DNA of 9,075 bases, from positions 1 to 9,075 of the forward strand of contig JBBIVP010000081.1 of NCBI GenBank assembly GCA_037439705.1. The letters run 5' to 3'. The translations under genes and the position numbers were made by a program. Source of the DNA: JBBIVP01 sp037439705 [NCBI: bacterium]. GTDB taxonomy: Bacteria; JBBIVP01. The notes under the pieces were generated by a model, which was given only the letters and a program-made list of their open reading frames with translations, ran no database searches and was not told the origin of the DNA. Below, piece after piece: positions 1-4,769 of the stretch; position 1 is the stretch's first letter, and every line of letters begins with the position of its first letter.

Positions 1-37
1 TAAAAATGAAAAAATTCAAAAATAAACCAATTGCCAA
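1..37 (-). CDS. Possible start of a divergent gene, cut by the left edge
   Basis: On the minus strand a very strong Shine-Dalgarno sequence (AGGAGGGG, plus-strand 44-51) lies 6 bases before a TTG codon at 37-35. The frame then stays open to the window edge for 12 codons, reading M-A-I-G-L-F-L-N-F-F-I-F if TTG is read as Met. That stretch is hydrophobic, as in a signal peptide or first membrane segment. No ATG or GTG start is available in this stretch. The gene would be divergent from nrdJ and share its control region. With only 12 codons visible no function can be given, and the purine-rich stretch could be chance in AT-rich DNA. Confidence 0.35.
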   Translation of the reverse strand, partial: MAIGLFLNFFIF

Positions 38-77
38 AAATATCCCCTCCTTTTTCAGAGACCATTTCACAAAATAC

Positions 78-107
78 TTGACAAATACTATATATTGTGG
101 TAATAAT
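78..107 (+). promoter_or_regulatory. Sigma70-type promoter of nrdJ
   Basis: A perfect -35 box TTGACA (78-83) is followed after 18 bases by AATAAT (102-107), a 5/6 match to TATAAT. A 17-base spacing gives the weaker TAATAA. Transcription would begin near 113-115, leaving a leader of about 25 bases that contains the Shine-Dalgarno sequence of nrdJ. The spacer holds an NrdR-box-like palindrome, so repressor and RNA polymerase would compete directly. Confidence 0.7.
85..100 (+). promoter_or_regulatory. NrdR-box-like operator in the nrdJ promoter
   Basis: The 16 bases ATACTATATATTGTGG match the published NrdR box, as I recall it (acaCwATATaTwGtgt), at 14 of 16 positions, including the C and G flanking the core. 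NrdR is the zinc/ATP-cone repressor that controls ribonucleotide reductase genes across bacteria by sensing ATP/dATP. The site lies between the -35 and -10 elements, the expected place for a repressor operator. NrdR boxes usually occur in pairs about three helical turns apart. I see no good second box; AATTATATAC (110-119), about two turns downstream, is at best a degenerate partner. Confidence 0.6.
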
Positions 108-126
108 AAAATTATATACAACATTT

Positions 127-132
127 AGGAGG
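127..132 (+). promoter_or_regulatory. Shine-Dalgarno sequence of nrdJ, which decides its start
   Basis: AGGAGG lies 6 bases before the ATG at 139. The same reading frame is open upstream to a GTG at 97, but that codon lies inside the operator and upstream of the predicted transcription start, and has no ribosome site. This fixes the start at 139. Confidence 0.85.
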
Positions 133-138
133 TTAAGG

Positions 139-2385
139 ATGTTAAATCTATCTTCCAATGCGTTGGTGGTTCTTAAGAAGAGGTATTTAAAAAAGGACGA
201 AAAGGGGGAAGTTGTTGAAACTCCTGAGGAGATGTTCAGGAGGGTAGCAAGGCATATCGCAAGTGCAGAGAAACTTTATAATCCGAATGCTCCCGTAGAG
301 GAATGGGAGGAAAAATTCTATGAACTTATGGCATCTCTTAAATTTCTTCCAAATTCTCCGACCCTTATGAATGCTGGAAGGGAGCTCGGACAGCTCTCCG
401 CATGTTTTGTGCTTCCCATTGATGATTCTATGGAAAGCATCTTTGAAGCGATAAAGCACACAGCCCTCATTCACAAATCAGGTGGAGGAACGGGTTTTTC
501 CTTTTCAAGGATTCGTCCAAAAAACGATGTTGTAAAATCCACCAAGGGTATTTCAAGTGGTCCAGTATCTTTTATGACAGTTTTTGATGCAGCAACAGAA
601 ACGATAAAACAGGGAGGAACGAGGAGGGGAGCAAATATGGGAATATTGAGGGTTGACCATCCTGATATCCTTGAATTCATAACTTGTAAAACAAAAACAG
701 ACAAACTGAACAATTTCAATATCTCCGTTGCTTTGACTGATAAGTTTATGAAGGCTGTTGAAAACGATGAGGAGTATGAACTCATAAATCCAAGAAATGG
801 AACAGTTACAGGAAAACTCAGGGCAAGAGAGGCTTTTGAGAAAATTGTTGAGCAGGCATGGCTCAACGGAGAACCCGGAATTATTTTTATAGATAGAATT
901 AACGAAAAAAATCCAACTCCCCACATCGGAGAGATAGAAAGCACAAATCCATGCGGTGAGCAACCGCTTTTATCATACGAATCCTGTAATCTCGGTTCAA
1001 TAAACCTTTCAAAATTTGTAGTTTCAAATGGAAATGGAGCTTTTATAAACTGGGATGACCTCAGAGAGACAGTTAGGCTTGCTGTTCGTTTTCTTGACAA
1101 TGTGATAGATGTGAACAAATTTCCCATTCCAGAAATAGAAAAAATGACAGTAGGGAACAGAAAAATCGGTCTCGGAGTAATGGGTTTTGCGGATATGCTT
1201 CTTGAACTTATGATTCCATACGATCTTGAAACAGCCCTTGAAATGGCGGAAAAAGTCATGAAATTCATAAGGGATGTGGGATGGGAAACCTCCGAAGCGC
1301 TCGCTGAGGAAAAAGGAGTATTTCCCAATTACAAAGGCTCAATTTTTGAAAAGATGATGAGGAAGATGAGAAACGCTACAGTAACAACCATTGCACCAAC
1401 CGGTTCCATAAGTCTGATAGCAGGCTGTTCATCTGGAATAGAACCTATCTTCTCCGTATGTTATTTCAAAAATGTGCTTGACGGAGAAAAGCTTGTTGAG
1501 GTAAATCCTGTTTTCAAAAAATTTGCCATAAAAGAAGGTTTTTATTCGGAAAAACTTATTGAAAAGATTGCTGAACGCGGGACTTTAAGGGATATTGAGG
1601 AAGTCCCTGAAAAGTTCAAAAGGGTTTTCGTGTCAGCCCTTGAGATTTCTCCTGAATGGCATGTTAGGATGCAGGCCGCATTTCAGAAATATACAGATAA
1701 TGCTGTAAGCAAGACTGTGAACTTTTCACGAGATGCAACGAAAGAGGACATAAAAAAGGTTTATCTTTTGGCATATAAATTAGGATGTAAGGGAGTAACT
1801 GTTTACAGGGATGGAAGCAGAGAAAATCAGGTTGTTGAATTTAAAAAGGAAGAGAAGAAGGAAATAAGATATGTCACTCCAAGGGAGAGGCCGTTGAAGG
1901 TAAATGGCGCTACATACAGGATGGTAACTGGTTGCGGAAATCTATATGTCACTGTCAACTACGATGAACTCGGTCTTTTTGAATGTTTCGCTGCTATGGG
2001 AAAGGCTGGAGGGTGTGCTGCTTCGCAGGCAGAGGCGGTAAGCAGGATGATTTCCCTTGCTCTGAGGTCAGGGGTTGAACCTGAGGCTATTGTCAAACAA
2101 CTTAGAGGGGTGAGATGTCCTGCCCCTGGCTGGACAAAGGAAGGCATCATCTATTCCTGTGCGGATGCCATAGCAAGGGCTATTGAACTTGCCCTATCAG
2201 AAAGAGAGGGATTTCTTCACAGGTCTCAGGAAGGTCCACCAGAAAGAAAAATTTCTTCACAGGAAAAAAAGGCTTTAAAGGGGATTGACAGAATTTTTGG
2301 AATATGTCCCGAATGTGGAGGAACAACCGAAATAGGAGAGGGCTGTTTTAAATGCCTCTTCTGCGGATATTCAAACTGTTATTGA
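139..2385 (+). CDS. nrdJ: Adenosylcobalamin-dependent (class II) ribonucleoside-diphosphate reductase
   Basis: This 748-residue cytoplasmic enzyme reduces ribonucleotides to deoxyribonucleotides for DNA synthesis, using a thiyl radical generated from coenzyme B12, and needs no oxygen. Visible catalytic residues are the NPCGE motif (N270, radical Cys C272, E274) and the redox pair C89 (QLSACF) and C283 (ESCNLGSINL). SGGGTGF (114-120) and APTGSIS (419-425) are typical of the 10-stranded barrel. There is no N-terminal ATP-cone. A TSCPD domain follows at about 582-684. The tail has CPEC (723-726), CFKC (736-739) and CGYSNC (742-747), the usual NrdJ C-terminal zinc-ribbon/redox cysteines that re-reduce the active site. 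The length is normal and the gene appears intact. It stands alone with its own promoter and NrdR-like operator. No class I or III reductase genes are in the window. Confidence 0.97.
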   Translation: MLNLSSNALVVLKKRYLKKDEKGEVVETPEEMFRRVARHIASAEKLYNPNAPVEEWEEKFYELMASLKFLPNSPTLMNAGRELGQLSACFVLPIDDSMESIFEAIKHTALIHKSGGGTGFSFSRIRPKNDVVKSTKGISSGPVSFMTVFDAATETIKQGGTRRGANMGILRVDHPDILEFITCKTKTDKLNNFNISVALTDKFMKAVENDEEYELINPRNGTVTGKLRAREAFEKIVEQAWLNGEPGIIFIDRINEKNPTPHIGEIESTNPCGEQPLLSYESCNLGSINLSKFVVSNGNGAFINWDDLRETVRLAVRFLDNVIDVNKFPIPEIEKMTVGNRKIGLGVMGFADMLLELMIPYDLETALEMAEKVMKFIRDVGWETSEALAEEKGVFPNYKGSIFEKMMRKMRNATVTTIAPTGSISLIAGCSSGIEPIFSVCYFKNVLDGEKLVEVNPVFKKFAIKEGFYSEKLIEKIAERGTLRDIEEVPEKFKRVFVSALEISPEWHVRMQAAFQKYTDNAVSKTVNFSRDATKEDIKKVYLLAYKLGCKGVTVYRDGSRENQVVEFKKEEKKEIRYVTPRERPLKVNGATYRMVTGCGNLYVTVNYDELGLFECFAAMGKAGGCAASQAEAVSRMISLALRSGVEPEAIVKQLRGVRCPAPGWTKEGIIYSCADAIARAIELALSEREGFLHRSQEGPPERKISSQEKKALKGIDRIFGICPECGGTTEIGEGCFKCLFCGYSNCY

Positions 2386-2409
2386 AAGAAGAACAGCACA
2401 GTTAAAAAT

Positions 2410-2438
2410 TTGAAAATAAAAAATGATATCTTTATGAT
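2410..2438 (+). promoter_or_regulatory. Promoter of dctP, probably giving a leaderless mRNA
   Basis: TTGAAA (2410-2415) and TATGAT (2433-2438) are separated by exactly 17 bases; each matches consensus at 5 of 6 positions. Only 8 bases separate the -10 from the ATG at 2447, so transcription should begin at or within about two bases of the start codon. No Shine-Dalgarno sequence precedes that ATG, consistent with a leaderless transcript. No terminator hairpin separates this site from the end of nrdJ. Confidence 0.65.
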
Positions 2439-2446
2439 AATTAATA

Positions 2447-3445
2447 ATGAAGGGGTTAAAATTCATAATTCCATTTCTCTTTTTTAGTTTTCCTTCAAAT
2501 GCAGATGAATACATCTTGAAGATGTGTGCTATTGCTCCTGAAGGGACAAGATGGGCTCATTACGGTTATCTATACAAAGAAATGGTGGAGAAAAAGACGG
2601 GAGGAAGGGTAAAGGTTAAATGGTATCTTGGAGGGATAATGGGTGATGAACCCACTGAAGTAAGAAAGATGATGCTCAATCAGCTTCAGGGTTGTGGATT
2701 TACTTTAGTAGGTTTAGGAATTATTGCGAAGGAGGTAAAAATTTTTGAACTTCCATTCCTGTTTGAAAATTTTGAAGAAAAGGACTTTGTTCTTTCAGAA
2801 TTGACCCCTGATTTCAAAAAGATATTTGAGGATAAGGGATTTATTCTCGCAGGATGGCTTGAAGTGGGTTTCGCAAGGTTGTTTTCCATGAAACCCCTTA
2901 AAACCATTTCCGAGCTCAAAAACACGAAAATGTGGGCATGGTCAGGAGATGAACTTGCAATTTCTGCACTAAAGGGATTCGGAGTTACCAATATAATTCC
3001 CCTTCAACTTACCGATGTTTTAACTGCGATTCAGACAGGAATAATAGATGCCCTTTATGTGACCTGCTATGCAGGTTTAAGCCTTCAGTGGCACACAAGG
3101 ATGAAGTTCATCACGGACTTGCCTTTTTCCTATACCCCTGCGGGCATCCTTTTTACAAAAAAGGCAATTGATTCCCTTCCAGAGGATTTGAGGAAGACAG
3201 TTCTTGAATTGTGGAAGGATATATTTCCACAGATGAACAGGGATTTGAGGGAGGATGAGATGAAAGCATGTGAAGTTCTTGTTGAAGGCGGTCTTAAGCC
3301 AGTGGGATTTGACCCAGTAGATTTGAAAAGACTGAAGGAGGCATCCTCGGAGCTTCATAAAAAGTTTGTTGATATCTTTTATCCGAAATGGCTTCTTGAA
3401 AAGGTTTATGAGAAAAGGGAGGAGTTCAGGACAAAGAAGAGATGA
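2447..3445 (+). CDS. dctP: DctP-family TRAP-type solute-binding protein, orphan
   Basis: This 332-residue protein begins with a signal peptide (MKGLKFIIPFLFFSFPSNA, likely cut before DEY), so it should act outside the cytoplasmic membrane. The rest fits the DctP fold: an N-terminal ligand region (APEGTRWAHYGYLYKE), the family G-x-x-R stretch (GFARLFSMKPL, 141-151), a DVLTAIQTGIIDALY segment (190-204) and the C-terminal helices after LPEDLRKTV. DctP proteins normally feed organic acids to the DctQ/DctM membrane subunits, but neither is present. By eye, the arginine that in SiaP/DctP pairs with the ligand carboxylate (K-L-R-V) is W163 here (KMWAWSGDE). I recall such W-containing DctP-like proteins as a distinct subgroup, so the ligand is uncertain. 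The last bases overlap the phosphoesterase start (ATGA), implying co-translation. Confidence 0.88.
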   Translation: MKGLKFIIPFLFFSFPSNADEYILKMCAIAPEGTRWAHYGYLYKEMVEKKTGGRVKVKWYLGGIMGDEPTEVRKMMLNQLQGCGFTLVGLGIIAKEVKIFELPFLFENFEEKDFVLSELTPDFKKIFEDKGFILAGWLEVGFARLFSMKPLKTISELKNTKMWAWSGDELAISALKGFGVTNIIPLQLTDVLTAIQTGIIDALYVTCYAGLSLQWHTRMKFITDLPFSYTPAGILFTKKAIDSLPEDLRKTVLELWKDIFPQMNRDLREDEMKACEVLVEGGLKPVGFDPVDLKRLKEASSELHKKFVDIFYPKWLLEKVYEKREEFRTKKR

Positions 3446-4512
3446 ACTTTAGGCTCATAGTTTCTGACCTTCATCTCGGGAAGGGAAAATTCAAGAAGGA
3501 CGGAAGTTTAAATCCATACGAGGATTTTGTTGATGAGGAGATGTTTTGTGAATTGCTCAGGTTTTTCTCCACCGGAAAATACGAAGGTGTAGAGGCAGAA
3601 ATAGTTTTCAATGGCGATACATTAAATATCGTTCAGACTGCTGTTGAGGAAAATCCTGATAAAATAGAGATTACAGAGGAAGATGTGCTTTCTGCAGCGT
3701 ATGAAACAATTGAGGGACATCCGAAATTCTTTGAGGCTATAAATTCATTTTTTTCAAAGAGAAAATGGGGAAAGGTTATTTTCGTAGCTGGAAATCACGA
3801 CCAGGCAATTCTTCATCCTGAGATTCAGAGGATGATAAGGGAAAAAATTGAAGGAAATGTTCTGTTCTGTCCGGTTTCATACGATATAGGAGATGTGCAC
3901 ATTGAACACGGGCACAATATGGAGTTTATCCACCAGTACAATCCCGAGGAGATGTGGTACATAAAAAATGGAAAAAGGTTTCTCAAAATACCTTGGGGAA
4001 GCCATTTCATAATCCAGATAATAGTTCCTTTGAAGGAGAAACTGCCGGTAATTGACAAAATAAAACCCTTCGGAACATTTATCAAATGGGGATTGTTTTT
4101 CAAAACAGGATTTGCCTTAAAAGCCCTTGCAAAGATGCTCTGGTTTTACATATACAATCGTTTCTTTCATCCATATAAAGAACACAGGGATACCTTCAAA
4201 CTCAATATACCCGCTATAATTGATGGCGCCACCCACAGAAATGTCTGGAAATATGTTACAGCACTTGGAAGAAGAGGGTTCAAAACCGTTATAATGGGGC
4301 ACACCCACATTCCAATGAAGAGATACATAAATGGGGTTTATTATATAAATAAAGGTACTTGGATAAATATGGAAAGCGTAGCCCTCGGTTCATTTGGAAT
4401 GAAGTGGAAAAAAACCTTCGTGCTTGACGAGAATATTGATGGAAAAAGGAAAATCTCGCTTAAGGTTTGGAGGGGAGGAAGAAGGGAAAAATCAGAGATT
4501 CTTTATTTATGA
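3442..4512 (+). CDS. Calcineurin-like metallophosphoesterase
   Basis: This 356-residue phosphoesterase has the full two-metal site: SDLHLG (D9, H11), NGD (D59), GNHD (N118, H119), HGH (H156, H158) and GHTH (H287, H289). The family hydrolyses phosphomonoesters, diesters or pyrophosphates. The motif order resembles LpxH-type UDP-2,3-diacylglucosamine pyrophosphatases, but the second motif is GDTLN rather than the GDxFD of classical LpxH, and no lipid A genes are nearby, so I do not assign lpxH. About 100 residues between HGH and GHTH (roughly 160-260) hold basic and aromatic-rich hydrophobic segments around 183-243 (for example FIIQIIVPLKEK and KMLWFYIYNRFF). These could bind a membrane surface or form a lid over a lipid substrate. 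There is no signal peptide, so it should be cytoplasmic. It starts within the end of dctP (ATGA overlap) and is probably translated with it. Confidence 0.85.
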   Translation: MNFRLIVSDLHLGKGKFKKDGSLNPYEDFVDEEMFCELLRFFSTGKYEGVEAEIVFNGDTLNIVQTAVEENPDKIEITEEDVLSAAYETIEGHPKFFEAINSFFSKRKWGKVIFVAGNHDQAILHPEIQRMIREKIEGNVLFCPVSYDIGDVHIEHGHNMEFIHQYNPEEMWYIKNGKRFLKIPWGSHFIIQIIVPLKEKLPVIDKIKPFGTFIKWGLFFKTGFALKALAKMLWFYIYNRFFHPYKEHRDTFKLNIPAIIDGATHRNVWKYVTALGRRGFKTVIMGHTHIPMKRYINGVYYINKGTWINMESVALGSFGMKWKKTFVLDENIDGKRKISLKVWRGGRREKSEILYL

Positions 4513-4516
4513 GAAG

Positions 4517-4545
4517 TTGAAGTTAAATGGAATTAAGAATATAAT
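4517..4545 (+). promoter_or_regulatory. Promoter of the DUF2905-kinase-queF-ade operon, probably leaderless
   Basis: TTGAAG (4517-4522, 4/6) lies 17 bases before a perfect TATAAT (4540-4545). Seven bases after the -10 comes the ATG at 4553, so transcription should begin at or next to the A of the start codon. It lies wholly in the 40-base gap after the phosphoesterase gene. The first AUG has no Shine-Dalgarno sequence. The arrangement repeats that seen before dctP. Confidence 0.7.
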
Positions 4546-4552
4546 TTTTATC

Positions 4553-4768
4553 ATGCAGGAAATGGGAAAACTCCTTATAACTTTTGGGTTATTTTTCATT
4601 TTTATAGGAGGGATTTTAACACTTTTTTCAAAGTTTTCATTTATCGGTCACCTGCCGGGAGATATAATAATAAAAAGGAATTCGTGGTCCTTTTACTTTC
4701 CGCTGACCTCTTCAATAATTATAAGCCTCATTCTTACCCTACTTTTAAATCTCTTGTTAAGAAAATAA
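4553..4768 (+). CDS. DUF2905 family small membrane protein
   Basis: This 71-residue protein has two hydrophobic helices (about 6-24 and 48-67) joined by a short loop with the family hallmark GHLPGDIIIKRN, followed by FYFPLTSS. DUF2905 proteins are widespread in bacteria and uncharacterised; many are 60-75 residues, so this one appears complete. I chose ATG 4553 (M-Q-E-M-G-K) because a perfect -10 lies 7 bases upstream, giving a leaderless first AUG. The alternative ATG at 4562, matching the M-G-K start common in the family, has an AGGA only one base away, too close to work as a ribosome site. The frame is open further upstream, but only because it overlaps the phosphoesterase end. The kinase gene follows after one base, so the two are almost certainly co-transcribed. 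Confidence 0.85.
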   Translation: MQEMGKLLITFGLFFIFIGGILTLFSKFSFIGHLPGDIIIKRNSWSFYFPLTSSIIISLILTLLLNLLLRK

Positions 4769-4769
4769 A

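Noticed and set aside
106-121. Second NrdR box next to the first.
   Set aside because: Only the AT-rich core partly matches, the flanking C/G are absent and the spacing is two rather than three turns; kept only as a remark.
471-1328. Long minus-strand open frame opposite nrdJ (285 codons).
   Set aside because: It is fully opposite a clear nrdJ, is Ser/Pro/Phe-rich as expected from the complement of Lys/Glu/Gly codons, and shows no recognisable domain or ribosome site.
2374-2403. Inverted repeat AACTGT...ACAGTT around the nrdJ stop, considered as a terminator.
   Set aside because: Only 6 base pairs with an 18-base loop and no following T-run; too weak for an intrinsic terminator.
4424-4552. 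Upstream extension of the DUF2905 frame (43 codons before ATG 4553).
   Set aside because: It overlaps the phosphoesterase end, crosses the promoter and is not part of the usual 60-75 residue family length.
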